A DNA stretch of 64,000 bases from JAVZLH01 sp038883475 (GTDB lineage: Archaea; Thermoproteota; Bathyarchaeia; Bathyarchaeales; Bathycorpusculaceae), in assembly GCA_038883475.1 (NCBI GenBank), contig JAVZMA010000001.1, forward strand, positions 62,001 to 126,000, read 5' to 3'. Of the stretch, positions 17,388 through 26,190 are shown piece after piece. How positions within the stretch are numbered: the first letter of the stretch is position 1; each line of letters begins with the position of its first letter. The notes beneath the pieces were generated by a model that was given only the letters and a program-made list of their open reading frames with translations, made no database searches and had not been told where the DNA came from. Made by a program: the position numbers and the translations under genes.

Positions 17388-19151
17388 CTAGCCTTCAAAA
17401 GACTCGCCTAAATTCTCAAAGTTTATCTTCCATCTAAAATAGCCATGCAAAAGTGTTGGTAAATCTTCAATTTTGCTTCTCACCTGTCTCCACGAATCAC
17501 GGTCACGGACGGTAACTGTGCCATCCTTCAAAGTTTCATAATCAACTGTTATGCCCAAAGGTATGCCAATTTCGTCTGCGCGGGCATACCGTCTGCCAAT
17601 AGAACCTGCCTCGTCATATTCCGCCGTAAAACCCTCGTTGAGAAGTATCTTGTAAACCTCCAGAGCCTTTTCTGGCAGCCCATCCTTGCTGACAAGAGGA
17701 TAGACGCCTACCTGTATTGGTGCGATGTCCCGTGGAAAGCTTAGTATAGCCCTATCATCTTTAACACGGTATGCGTATTCAAGAGCCACGTAAACCAGTC
17801 TATCTGAGCCGAAACTTGGTTCAACAACATGCGGTATGAAACGTTTTCCCCGCTCCACAACCTTCTCGCGGACAATTTCTATGTATTCTGGCAGAATTTT
17901 ATATTCCCCAACCATGTAAAACCCGTTATTCTTAATGGATGCCTCAACTTCCTCAGGGTCAACTGTTGCAAGAATCTCCGCGACCTTTGAAGCCTCAGCC
18001 TTAAAGACGGGGCCAAGCTTAGCCATTAACGGCTTTATAACGGTTTTTTCCTTCTCAACCGGCTTCTCATATTCCTTGAAGACTCGTGTGTCCACACCGC
18101 TGAACTTCATGTGCTGCTTCAAATCATAATCTGTTCTGTAAGCGTGACCTGAAACCTCAACCCAACCCCACCGGTCAACATAAACTTCTTGGTCAAAACT
18201 TTGCATTGAATAGTGGGCGCGTTCCCATGGAAGCTTTTCAATGAAACGCTGTTTCTCCGCTGGAACGCCTAACTCCATTAAAAGTTTTTTTGCTAAAGCC
18301 ATGAAAACTGCTTGCCACTCTGCCTTAATGTAGCCTTTTTCCAATGCTTCTTTCACGGTAACTTCAACTACTTCTTCTGAGCCGCGCAGTTTGCTTTCGC
18401 CGAGAACCAGCCGCAGCGTTTCGTTTTCAAGTTCTTTCAAAATGGAACAGTTTGGTTCCTCTGGGTCTAGAAAAAATTCTAGGTCAATTATGGTGAACTC
18501 CCTTAGCCTTATCAACCCTTGTCTAGGCGAGATTTCATTTCTTAGGGCGTGTCCTATCTGCATTACGCCGAAAGGAAGTTTCTCCCTTGCGGTTTCGTAT
18601 AGACGCCTAAACTCCACGAATATGCCTTGTGCAGCCTCTGGTCGCCCGTAACCCACTGCGTCAGAATATGGCCCAATGGTGGTTTGGAACATCGTCAAGA
18701 AATATCTGGGTTCTCCAAAGTTGCCGCCGCATTCTGGACAATGAATTTCATTTTCGTCTATAACCTTTTTCAATTCTTTTAGGCTTAGTTTTTCGGCTTC
18801 CATTGCGCTTATTTTTGCAAACTCTTGAAGTAGATGGTCTGCACGGAACTTCTTTTTGCATTTTAAGCATTCAACCATGGGCTCTTTGAAATTTTCCACG
18901 TGACCCGACGCTTCGAAGACTTTTCCCGGCGCTATGATTGGTGATTCTATCTCCATAATCCCAAGTTTGTTGAAGAAGAATTCTCTAAGTTTGTTTTCGA
19001 TTCTCTGTTTTAGCTTAGCTCCTAGAAAGCCGTAGGTTACAAAACCGCTTACTCCACCGTATATCTCGTATGACTGCCAGAAGAATCCTCTTCTGCGAGC
19101 TAGTTCATTTATTATTGTGAATTTGTCTTGTGTTTTAGTTTCATCTTTCAT
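17388..19151 (-). CDS. glyS: Glycyl-tRNA synthetase, alpha2 type
   Basis: The 587-residue class II enzyme attaches glycine to tRNA-Gly. Seen in order are RRGFFWQSYEIYGGVSGF, IESPIIAPGKVFEASGHVE, a zinc-binding module (VECLKCKKKF and IHCPECGGNF), FLTMFQTTIGP, motif 2 near ALRNEISPRQGLIRLREF, motif 3 near PSFGSDRLVYVALEYAY, and a C-terminal anticodon-binding domain. This is the standard archaeal length. It starts at ATG 19151 with CGAGG about 9 bases upstream. A minus-strand TATA-like CTTTATTATTTAGG lies near 19199-19212. Confidence 0.97.
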   Translation of the reverse strand: MKDETKTQDKFTIINELARRRGFFWQSYEIYGGVSGFVTYGFLGAKLKQRIENKLREFFFNKLGIMEIESPIIAPGKVFEASGHVENFKEPMVECLKCKKKFRADHLLQEFAKISAMEAEKLSLKELKKVIDENEIHCPECGGNFGEPRYFLTMFQTTIGPYSDAVGYGRPEAAQGIFVEFRRLYETAREKLPFGVMQIGHALRNEISPRQGLIRLREFTIIDLEFFLDPEEPNCSILKELENETLRLVLGESKLRGSEEVVEVTVKEALEKGYIKAEWQAVFMALAKKLLMELGVPAEKQRFIEKLPWERAHYSMQSFDQEVYVDRWGWVEVSGHAYRTDYDLKQHMKFSGVDTRVFKEYEKPVEKEKTVIKPLMAKLGPVFKAEASKVAEILATVDPEEVEASIKNNGFYMVGEYKILPEYIEIVREKVVERGKRFIPHVVEPSFGSDRLVYVALEYAYRVKDDRAILSFPRDIAPIQVGVYPLVSKDGLPEKALEVYKILLNEGFTAEYDEAGSIGRRYARADEIGIPLGITVDYETLKDGTVTVRDRDSWRQVRSKIEDLPTLLHGYFRWKINFENLGESFEG

Positions 19152-19249
19152 CTTTCTTGCCTCGTTGTCTGAATGGTTTTAAAGATTTTACGCATTCCTA
19201 AATAATAAAGTTTCAAAATTGTGATGAGATGAAGTTGAAACGATGAAAG

Positions 19250-19483
19250 TCATTCTTCCAGTTTTAGGTGCTCAGCAATTTTCACATCTTTTATTTTTCC
19301 GTCTTCGCCTATTTCATATTCAAGCATGACGCGGTCTACAGCATTTTTCTTGCTGTTAAACTCTGCACCGCAGTTTCCACATTCGATGTCTGATCCTATT
19401 TCCACAACGTACCATGAGGCATCCACATAAAACTGTCCACAATTTGGACACCGTATTGCCGTTACATCCAACCAAACTTTCAT
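19250..19483 (-). CDS. Small zinc-ribbon protein of unknown function
   Basis: The 77-residue protein has two CxxC pairs, RCPNCG near residues 11-16 and ECGNCGAEF near 35-43, forming a single zinc ribbon, followed by an acidic C-terminal tail. I do not recognise a named family. It starts at ATG 19483 with GGAG 8 bases upstream. Its promoter appears to be shared with the divergent inositol-phosphate synthase gene through a palindromic TATA box. The glyS gene follows downstream on the same strand after about 100 bases. Confidence 0.7.
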   Translation of the reverse strand: MKVWLDVTAIRCPNCGQFYVDASWYVVEIGSDIECGNCGAEFNSKKNAVDRVMLEYEIGEDGKIKDVKIAEHLKLEE

Positions 19484-19520
19484 TTTAAAGTCTCCATTTA
19501 AGCATAAGTTATGGCTAGCC

Positions 19521-19532
19521 TTTTATAAAAGA
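19521..19532. promoter_or_regulatory. Perfectly palindromic TATA box between divergent genes
   Basis: CTTTTATAAAAG is its own reverse complement. It lies 23 bases before the TTG start of inositol-phosphate synthase on the plus strand and 38 bases before the ATG of the zinc-ribbon gene on the minus strand. The plus-strand transcript would be nearly leaderless. Use in both directions is inferred from symmetry and spacing. Confidence 0.55.
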
Positions 19533-19554
19533 CAATCGTAAAGGAAATGCCAGA

Positions 19555-20631
19555 TTGGTGAGAAGCTTGCCGAAAATAAATGTTGCCTTGGTTGGAGTGG
19601 GAAACTGTGCATCAGCCTTGGTGCAAGGCTTAAGATATTACGGTAAATTTGAAAGGGAAGAAGAAAGCGTCGGGCTTCGCAACTTGTATTTAGGAGGTTT
19701 TCATCCGAGAGAAATCAAAATTGTCGCTGCTTTTGACATTGACAACCGTAAGGTTGGAAAGGACTTGGCTGAAGCCATTTTCGCAGCGCCAAACAATGCT
19801 CCAAAAATAGTAGATGTCCCGCCGACAAACGTCACAGTTCATAAAGGACCAGTAATGGACGGTGTGGGCGAATACACAAGGAACCTCATCCAAATGAGCG
19901 ATGCGTCGGAAGCGAATGTCGCAAAAGTTTTGAAGGAGGCAGACGCTGAAATAGTTGTCAATTTGCTTCCAAGCGGGGCAGTTAAAGCCTCTCAATGGTA
20001 TGCTGAACAAGCGCTTTTGGCGGGCTGCGCTTTTGTAAACGCCACGCCAGCCTTCATTGCCAGTTATGCTGCATGGGGAAAACGTTTTGACCAAGCCCGT
20101 TTGCCGCTTGTCGGCGACGACTTAATAGATCAAGTGGGCGCCACAACGCTACATAAGACTTTGTTGAAGCTGCTTTCCATGCACGGCGTTAGAATTACTG
20201 AAACTTACCAGCTTGATGTTGGCGGAGGCACGGAATCCTTAGACACATTGGATAGGACAAGAAGCATTAAACGAAATATTAAAACAAAGTCTGTTGAGAC
20301 TGCTTTGCCCTATAAGGCTGAGGTTGTGGCTGGCTCCACGGATTATGTTGATTTCCTCCAGAACAGACGTGATAGCTACTTCTGGATTAGAGGTGTGTAC
20401 TTCTGCAATACTCCAATGCAGATAGACTTAAAACTTTCAACCGTCGACGCGCCAAATGCGGGTTCCGTCTTGCTTGATGTCATAAGGGCTGTGAAAATCG
20501 CCTTAAACAGAAAATTGGCTGGGGTAGTGCTGCCAATATGCGCTTATGCCTTTAAGCATCCTCCTCAGTTGGTTCCGCTTGAAGTTGCCGAAAAAATGTT
20601 CGCTGAATTTGTGGCTGAAAAAATGTTTTAG
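19555..20631 (+). CDS. ino1: Inositol-1-phosphate synthase
   Basis: This enzyme converts glucose-6-phosphate to inositol-3-phosphate using NAD+. The N-terminal Rossmann motif is ALVGVGNCASALVQGLRYY; family blocks follow as VVNLLPSGAVKASQWYA, VGDDLIDQVGATTLHK and LDVGGGTESLDTLDR. At 358 residues it matches the short prokaryotic form. The start is TTG 19555 (a GTG follows at 19558); AAAGGA lies about 10 bases upstream, but the TATA spacing suggests a nearly leaderless mRNA. It fits with the archaetidylinositol-phosphate synthase at 59.4 kb: together they would supply inositol ether lipids. Confidence 0.93.
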   Translation: MVRSLPKINVALVGVGNCASALVQGLRYYGKFEREEESVGLRNLYLGGFHPREIKIVAAFDIDNRKVGKDLAEAIFAAPNNAPKIVDVPPTNVTVHKGPVMDGVGEYTRNLIQMSDASEANVAKVLKEADAEIVVNLLPSGAVKASQWYAEQALLAGCAFVNATPAFIASYAAWGKRFDQARLPLVGDDLIDQVGATTLHKTLLKLLSMHGVRITETYQLDVGGGTESLDTLDRTRSIKRNIKTKSVETALPYKAEVVAGSTDYVDFLQNRRDSYFWIRGVYFCNTPMQIDLKLSTVDAPNAGSVLLDVIRAVKIALNRKLAGVVLPICAYAFKHPPQLVPLEVAEKMFAEFVAEKMF

Positions 20632-20637
20632 AGGAGT

Positions 20638-21759
20638 TTATCCACCCGCAATTTTGCGCAGTTCTTCTATTATCTTCTTCTTGATCCCAGTTTGTTCCAT
20701 TTTATCCTTCAGCTTGGCTATTGTCTTTACTGGTGTTGGGTCTATGCCACGTAATATGGCTAAATATACGCTTGTGAAATCTCCAATCAAAATGGTGGAC
20801 AACATCTTTGCCAAGGAATTTTCGCCAGCACTCCACACTTCAAAGATTTTTAACAAATTTTTTGGCAGCAACTCCTTTGTAGCTTCGATTCTATGGCGTA
20901 TCTCTGGAGTCTCATTTTGGTCTCGGATGAAGATTACAGAAAAGCGTTCTGCAAGTTTTCCCGCTTCCTCCCAACCTACAATCTCGTTGTGGTTAAGCTC
21001 TGGGAAAGTTTCCCATTTGGCTGGAATCTTACTGTTCTCATTGAACTGTTGTTTAAAACGTTGAGCGACAGCGCGATAAATCCCAAATCCATAAACAACG
21101 GGAACAGTTCCATCAATGTTCGCTGCTAAAGTTTTAGAAAAGTTTTCTTCAAGAGGCTTTTCAGGCGAGTTTGCATCGCTAATTTGTTTTAAGATATTGA
21201 TAGTGTCAGAAATCTCTTGGGCTACGCCTGAAACTGAACTGAAATTCTCCAAAATTATTGGTAGTGGCAGAAACAAGTATGGGAGGGCTGCGCGTGGAGG
21301 AAACCCCGAAGGAAGGCGCAAATATGGCGTGTTTAGTTTTTCGGCGAATTTTAGGAGTGTTCCTCCAGAGCTTATGCAAACAATCATGCATTTTCTTTTA
21401 ACTGCGTTTAGAAAGGCGCTTAGAGATTCCTCGGTTTCTCCAGAGTAGCTCACAACAAAAACTAGGGTATCATTATTAGCGTATGCTGGTAAACCGTATT
21501 CTCTGCAAACTTCGATTGGAACAGCAATTTTATGAACAGCCCAGTCTTTGAGAAGTTCTCCACCTATGGCAGAGCCGCCCATGCCAGCAATGATAACCTT
21601 TCGAGGTTTGGAATAGCTGATTTTGGCGGTTTTAGCCAGTTTTGCTGCTTCACTAAAATGTTTTGAAGCGTTAACACAGAAGGAAAGCATATCGCCTTTA
21701 TCGATTCTTTTAATCTCATCAAGATTATCTAAAATTTTTACGTTCTTCATTTTCTTCAC
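20638..21759 (-). CDS. Bifunctional phosphoglucose/phosphomannose isomerase
   Basis: The 373-residue protein consists of two SIS domains. Visible blocks are VIIAGMGGSAIGGELLKDW, FVVSYSGETEESL, ELNHNEIVGWE and a C-terminal SVYLAILRGIDPTPV, typical of the archaeal PGI/PMI family, which interconverts fructose-6-phosphate with glucose-6- or mannose-6-phosphate. The start is GTG 21759, with AGGTGA about 9 bases upstream; ATG 21750 is an alternative. It is convergent with ino1, whose stop is 6 bases away; both draw on the hexose-6-phosphate pool. Confidence 0.92.
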   Translation of the reverse strand: MKKMKNVKILDNLDEIKRIDKGDMLSFCVNASKHFSEAAKLAKTAKISYSKPRKVIIAGMGGSAIGGELLKDWAVHKIAVPIEVCREYGLPAYANNDTLVFVVSYSGETEESLSAFLNAVKRKCMIVCISSGGTLLKFAEKLNTPYLRLPSGFPPRAALPYLFLPLPIILENFSSVSGVAQEISDTINILKQISDANSPEKPLEENFSKTLAANIDGTVPVVYGFGIYRAVAQRFKQQFNENSKIPAKWETFPELNHNEIVGWEEAGKLAERFSVIFIRDQNETPEIRHRIEATKELLPKNLLKIFEVWSAGENSLAKMLSTILIGDFTSVYLAILRGIDPTPVKTIAKLKDKMEQTGIKKKIIEELRKIAGG

Positions 21760-21860
21760 TTTTGGCTTTCACCTATTTTTGAGCGGAAGGTCTATAATAG
21801 CCCTTTTCAAGATTTTATCTAAAAGAACATTTCCTTTAACAATCATGGAGAAAACGCTGT

Positions 21861-22715
21861 TTGCAAAGAAAAAAATTATGCATAGCCATACCCGCGTCCG
21901 TGGTTTCTGACACGCCGCATTTACGCGAGAAAACCTCAAAGATAGGCTTAATCGGGAGAACAGCAGCAATCTTCAAAGTTAGAGAAATCATAATTTACCC
22001 AGATAATCCAAGCCTAAACCAAACAGCCGAAATGAATTTAATTTCCACATTGCTGGCTTACATGGAGACCCCGCAGTATCTGCGCAAAAGGCTTTTCGAG
22101 ATTAAGTCGGAACTGCGTTATGCTGGGATACTTCCCCCTCTGCGTACGCCGCATCACCCATTAAATCGCAAGATGAGGAAATTGAAGAGGGGCGAGTACC
22201 GCGAAGGCGTTACAATATCTAATAGTGCAGCAGGCACGTTGGTGGACATAGGTGTTGAAAAGCCTGCATTAATCCCAAATAGGCAGTTGCCTATTGGTAA
22301 ACGGATAACCGTAAAAATTGTCAAGGTTAACCGTCAAGTCGAAATTGATTTGGCGAAACATGAAGAAATAACGGAGTATTGGGGCTACAACGTCACTGTT
22401 GAAAAGGATTCGTTTAGTAAGCTTGTTAAACGCGGAGGCTTCGACCTAACAATTGCAACTTCAAAGTATGGCGTTCCCTTTCATGCCGTTGCCCAAAAGA
22501 TATCTGAAAGATGGGACAAAGCTAAGAGAATCCTCGTAGCCTTCGGATCTCCCTCGGAGGGGCTTTACGAGATAGCTAAGCGAGAAGGCTTCAATTTAGA
22601 CGAAATAGTGGATTTCGTGGTTAACACTGTTCCTAGGCAGGGCACAGAAACTGTTCGAACAGAAGAAGCGATTGCTGCCTCTTTAGCGGTTTTGAACGTG
22701 TATTTTGCCCTTTAA
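21861..22715 (+). CDS. SPOUT-fold RNA methyltransferase (DUF171 type)
   Basis: The 284-residue protein matches the DUF171 family (eukaryotic SPOUT1/C9orf114), annotated as putative RNA uridine N3-methyltransferases. Features are an N-terminal IAIPASVVSDTPHLREKT segment, an inserted OB-like domain (about 105-165) and the C-terminal knotted SAM-binding region with LVAFGSPSEGLYE and FVVNTVPRQGTETVRTEEA. The RNA target is unknown. The start is TTG 21861, with GGAG about 10 bases upstream, so the start is not firm. It is followed after 32 bases by the presenilin-like gene. Confidence 0.85.
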   Translation: MQRKKLCIAIPASVVSDTPHLREKTSKIGLIGRTAAIFKVREIIIYPDNPSLNQTAEMNLISTLLAYMETPQYLRKRLFEIKSELRYAGILPPLRTPHHPLNRKMRKLKRGEYREGVTISNSAAGTLVDIGVEKPALIPNRQLPIGKRITVKIVKVNRQVEIDLAKHEEITEYWGYNVTVEKDSFSKLVKRGGFDLTIATSKYGVPFHAVAQKISERWDKAKRILVAFGSPSEGLYEIAKREGFNLDEIVDFVVNTVPRQGTETVRTEEAIAASLAVLNVYFAL

Positions 22716-22747
22716 GTTTAAATGTTTCTCTAGCCTTATGTGTTTTT

Positions 22748-23728
22748 ATGTATATCGATGTCACCATGCCTTTGGTGCTTTTCTTAGTCACCGTATTAGC
22801 CATGCTTTTGAACGGAAAAGTTGAGGGAAAACTGAAGACGGTTTTTGAAGAAAGGGAGTTTCATGTTTGGGATGTCATTTTGCTTGTTGCCGCAGTGGGC
22901 ATCACCGTGTCTGTAATCGTGTTTGTTCCACAGATGGCGGTTATGGGCGTTTTTCTCTTCGCCTACTCCATGCTACTTTTCATATTCACCTACCTCTTTT
23001 CTAACGTAGAGAAGGATAAAGCAGAGTTCTTTTTTACAGCGTTTTCTCTCGTCAGCTTTGCAATCGCGTCTATAAGCCTGTTTAGCTTCGGTGCAGAAAC
23101 CCCTGTTGCCTATGGAGCTTTAGTTTTCTTCTGTTTGTGTGGCTTTTCATTTTTAGCGTTGCTATACGAACAGTGTAGTGCTCAATCAAAGGAAAGATGG
23201 TACATGGCTGTTTTTCCGCCCGCTACATTCGTAAGCCTATACCTGTTCTTTGGCAAAACTCCAATATGGTTTCCATACTTGCTTAACTTGTATGGGATGA
23301 TTTTCGCAGTTTTGGTGATTCTGTATCTTGCAAGTCTGTTCACGTGGAAAACATCCCTCGTATTCGTAGGGCCCCTCACAGTTATGGACATAATACTCGT
23401 TCTGGTCACCGGATCAATGGTCTCAGCGGCGACGCACGTTTCTGCTTTGAGGCTTCCAGTGATTGTCTCTCTACCAACATTTCCAACAGTCAGACCAGAC
23501 GCACCATACATATCTCTTGGTTTAGGAGACTTTTTCTTTGCTGGTCTCCTCGCCACACAAACTTTTAAAAAATTTGGCAAAAACTTCGCGGTTCTTTCAA
23601 CCATTGCGATGACTGCATCCTTCTTCGTTTTTGAGATGGCGATACTCAATTATGGACTGAAAGCCTTTCCAGGAACCTTAATGATTATCTGCGGATGGCT
23701 ACCATTGGTAATCTGGAAAAGAAAATGA
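22748..23728 (+). CDS. Presenilin/signal-peptide-peptidase-like membrane protein (A22 candidate)
   Basis: The 326-residue protein has about nine membrane spans. Near the C-terminus two spans carry aspartates in the pattern of intramembrane aspartyl proteases: TVMDIILVLVTGSMVSAA (Asp214) and LGLGDFFFAGLLA (Asp261, a GxGD motif). Archaeal presenilin homologues show similar blocks, with D followed by V, T, M and A at set spacing. The conserved PAL motif is not exact; AFPGTLMIICGWLP near residues 306-319 is in its place. If active it would cleave membrane peptides. Loss of the PAL motif may mean divergence or loss of activity. The start is ATG 22748. Confidence 0.65.
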   Translation: MYIDVTMPLVLFLVTVLAMLLNGKVEGKLKTVFEEREFHVWDVILLVAAVGITVSVIVFVPQMAVMGVFLFAYSMLLFIFTYLFSNVEKDKAEFFFTAFSLVSFAIASISLFSFGAETPVAYGALVFFCLCGFSFLALLYEQCSAQSKERWYMAVFPPATFVSLYLFFGKTPIWFPYLLNLYGMIFAVLVILYLASLFTWKTSLVFVGPLTVMDIILVLVTGSMVSAATHVSALRLPVIVSLPTFPTVRPDAPYISLGLGDFFFAGLLATQTFKKFGKNFAVLSTIAMTASFFVFEMAILNYGLKAFPGTLMIICGWLPLVIWKRK

Positions 23729-23738
23729 ATATTGTAGT

Positions 23739-24152
23739 TTAGAGTTCCTCTTCTGTTATAATTTTGATGCCGTTCTTTTTCAGCAGGGATGTTGTGATTC
23801 CATCTTCCGCGATTAATTTTTTGGAGAAGCTTCCGTCATAGATTCTTCCGCAACCACATGATGGGCTTCCCTGCTTCAAAATCGCTTCCTTAATGCCGAG
23901 CAGCTTCGCTATTTTTAAAACTTGCCTTGCGCCTCTTTCAAACTCCATGGTAACGTCTTTTCCAGACCGCGTGAACACCCTATTTCCTCTTCGTTCAACT
24001 GGTTCCCTAGGAGTTGGCAAGCCACCTAGCTGTTCTGGACATACTGGAATCAGAATTTCCCTTTCCAATAACTTAATAACCTTTTTATTTAGCGCGCTTT
24101 TCCCGTTGTACCTGCAGTTTATTCCCAACAAGCAAGCGCTACAAAGCTTCAT
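23739..24152 (-). CDS. DUF523 protein
   Basis: The 137-residue protein has the Cys-rich motifs of the DUF523 family: MKLCSACLLGINCRYNGK at the N-terminus, PVCPEQLGGLPTPREP, and KQGSPSCGCGRIYDG. The cysteines suggest a metal or iron-sulfur site; function is not established as far as I know. ATG 24152 is chosen because it places the conserved motif at the N-terminus; the frame stays open to 24227 without family-like sequence. It is convergent with the presenilin-like gene, 10 bases away. Confidence 0.85.
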   Translation of the reverse strand: MKLCSACLLGINCRYNGKSALNKKVIKLLEREILIPVCPEQLGGLPTPREPVERRGNRVFTRSGKDVTMEFERGARQVLKIAKLLGIKEAILKQGSPSCGCGRIYDGSFSKKLIAEDGITTSLLKKNGIKIITEEEL

Positions 24153-24245
24153 AGAACCTATTATGTTCAAGAGTGGATTAAAATTTTCTTTATGGCAGAA
24201 GCCTGTTTGAGAAGTTAAAAATTTCAAACATGTGAAAGAGGGATG

Positions 24246-24569
24246 TTAACCGAAAAGTGCTCCCAATCCCTCAAGCGCTGCTTCTTCTTTAGCTTTTTCC
24301 TCTTCCTCTTTCTTCTTCTTTTCCTCTTCTTTAGGCTTAGCTTCTGCTGCTGGTGCTGGTGCTGCTTGCGCGGCTGCTGGTGCTGCTAGCATTGTTGGAG
24401 TGGATTTTAAGGCTTCATCTATGTTGACTTCGGCTAGGGAAGCCACTAATGCTTTTACGCGCACTGCGTCAACGTTTACGCCTGCGGCTGTCAAAACTTG
24501 AGTTAGGTTTTCCTCGTTTATCTCCTTTCCAGCCTTGTGAAGAAGCATTGCAGCGTAAATGTATTCCAT
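24246..24569 (-). CDS. rpl12: Ribosomal stalk protein P1/L12
   Basis: The 107-residue protein has an N-terminal dimerisation domain (EYIYAAMLLHKAGKEI), an Ala/Pro-rich hinge near 60-80, and a highly charged tail ending in LEGLGALFG, the conserved factor-binding end of archaeal stalk proteins. It starts at ATG 24569 with GAGGTGA 9 bases upstream. It is the last gene of the Spt5-L11-L1-L10-L12 operon. Confidence 0.97.
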   Translation of the reverse strand: MEYIYAAMLLHKAGKEINEENLTQVLTAAGVNVDAVRVKALVASLAEVNIDEALKSTPTMLAAPAAAQAAPAPAAEAKPKEEEKKKKEEEEKAKEEAALEGLGALFG

Positions 24570-24605
24570 ACCTTACTCACCTCTTCACCCTAGTATTTTA
24601 ACTTT

Positions 24606-25472
24606 TCAGTTTTTCCCCTCTAAATTGGGTAATCTGCTACTTAAACTTAACATTTCCATATGAGCCTTTCTAATCAAATCTGCAATCGTCTCTTTGGTTG
24701 GCACGGCAGCGTTTAATGAAAGCGTGTAGGCTTCTCTGTATGCGATTTGCAAAAGCATGGCAATGTTTTCTCTTGTCGGATAGGCTACGTTCAACGCTAA
24801 CATGAAGGCACGGGAATATGCTTCTTGAATGTTCTTTTTGGTTTCATCCAGTTTTAGCTGAAGCTGCTCTTGAGTTATAATCAAACCATCATCATAAACT
24901 ACTTTTAAGGCAAGCCCAGCTTCAACGGGCTTTATGCCCAACTTTGACAAGACACTGGCAAGCCTTTCAGAAATCACGTCACCTTTTCTTGCAACAAGCG
25001 TATCCTTATTTATCCAAACACTTCCAGATTCTATCCTCGTTGGCAAGCCAACAGAATTCAACTGGCTAATTATTGGACCAGGCGGCTGTCCAGTGTTTCC
25101 CGCTGGGACTATTATGTCAAAAGAAGCTATGTCGCCCGCCTTAGCCGTAGTTTTAACTTTCCCCCTTTCTAGGATTAACGCCAGCTTGAAGGGGTTCAAG
25201 TTTGTGAATAGGAAAATGTTTGAACCCGTTAAATGTTCAACAAGTCTTTTTAGGTTTTGTTTTTCCCCGCATTTTTCAATAGCCATTTTCATTAATGTGT
25301 TCTTTATAACTTTCATGTAAACTTTGTCTGCAAGTTTTTTCTTTAACTCTTGCAGTTGGGCTGCTCTAACCTTTTGTAGGCTGGCTACTCCTACCGCTTT
25401 ATACTGCCTTAACAGTTCCGTTATTTCTTCAACCTCGCTGAGTTTTTCCTGCAAAACCTGTTGGGACGGCAT
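24606..25472 (-). CDS. rplP0: Ribosomal protein L10 (P0)
   Basis: This is the stalk base protein that holds L12 dimers and binds 23S rRNA with L11. It has the N-terminal L10 domain, the insertion domain (IIVPAGNTGQPPGP) and a C-terminal helical spine with repeated blocks (ALNVAYPTRENIAMLLQIA and SLNAAVPTKETIADLIRKA), each expected to bind an L12 dimer. At 288 residues it stops after LPNLEGKN and lacks the acidic tail ending in GLGALFG that many archaeal P0 proteins share with L12. It starts at ATG 25472. Confidence 0.95.
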   Translation of the reverse strand: MPSQQVLQEKLSEVEEITELLRQYKAVGVASLQKVRAAQLQELKKKLADKVYMKVIKNTLMKMAIEKCGEKQNLKRLVEHLTGSNIFLFTNLNPFKLALILERGKVKTTAKAGDIASFDIIVPAGNTGQPPGPIISQLNSVGLPTRIESGSVWINKDTLVARKGDVISERLASVLSKLGIKPVEAGLALKVVYDDGLIITQEQLQLKLDETKKNIQEAYSRAFMLALNVAYPTRENIAMLLQIAYREAYTLSLNAAVPTKETIADLIRKAHMEMLSLSSRLPNLEGKN

Positions 25473-25485
25473 GGCTTCCTCAACC

Positions 25486-26136
25486 TTATGGTTTAATCTT
25501 TACTGGCGTGCCCATAGATGTTTTTATGTAGGCGAGCTTGATGTTTTTCATTCCCCTTTTAAGTTTTCCCTCAACAACCCTTAGGATTGTCTGGATGTTT
25601 TCAGCTATTTCCTCATCTTTCATCTTGTCTGTTCCAACGCGGCATTGCACAATTGGTTGGTTGCGCATCCTCAGAGTGACTGCTTTACTGTACTTCGCTA
25701 TCAAACTGGCGATGTCCGCTGTGGGCGGAACTGGCACTGGCATTTTACCCCTAGGACCCAAAACAGGTCCAAGAATTTTGCCCACTGAAGGCATTAAGGG
25801 GGCTTCGGCGATGAAGAAATCGTATTCGTTGGCTATTTTGCGCAAATCCTTCTTTTTTCCAGCTAAACTTTCAAGTTCAGCTTTTTCAATGACCAAGTTT
25901 GCGTTGGCTTTTTTGGCTTTCAACGCCAGTTCCCCAGACGCGATGACACATATCTTGTTTGGCGGTTCTACGGAATATGGCAGTTCAACAATTTCTTGCA
26001 GCCTCCCTTCCGGAGATTTCATATCAATATCCTGTAGGTTTAGAATTAGCTCTATGGATTGCGTGAAGTTTCTTTTTTCGGACTTTTCCTTTGCTTCTTT
26101 AACCGCATTCAATATCGTTTTTTGGTCAAGGGGCAT
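25486..26136 (-). CDS. rpl1: Ribosomal protein L1
   Basis: The 216-residue protein matches archaeal L1, a 23S rRNA-binding protein of the E-site stalk. Seen are LGPVLGPRGKMPVPVPP near the middle, VQCRVGTDKMKDEEIAEN, and the C-terminal KLAYIKTSMGTPVKI. In other archaea L1 represses its own mRNA; no matching RNA site could be confirmed by eye. It starts at ATG 26136, 54 bases after the L11 stop, a gap that holds a possible internal promoter. Confidence 0.96.
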   Translation of the reverse strand: MPLDQKTILNAVKEAKEKSEKRNFTQSIELILNLQDIDMKSPEGRLQEIVELPYSVEPPNKICVIASGELALKAKKANANLVIEKAELESLAGKKKDLRKIANEYDFFIAEAPLMPSVGKILGPVLGPRGKMPVPVPPTADIASLIAKYSKAVTLRMRNQPIVQCRVGTDKMKDEEIAENIQTILRVVEGKLKRGMKNIKLAYIKTSMGTPVKIKP

Positions 26137-26169
26137 TTTGTTGGGCCTCGTGCCAATGAGGGAATAGAA

Positions 26170-26183
26170 TGCATTTATAAAAA
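26170..26183 (-). promoter_or_regulatory. Possible internal promoter before L1
   Basis: On the minus strand the sequence reads ATTTTTATAAATGC, a TATA-like element in the 54-base gap between L11 and L1. The expected start site near 26150 leaves a short leader before ATG 26136. It is supported by pattern only. Confidence 0.3.
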
Positions 26184-26190
26184 TGTTCTC

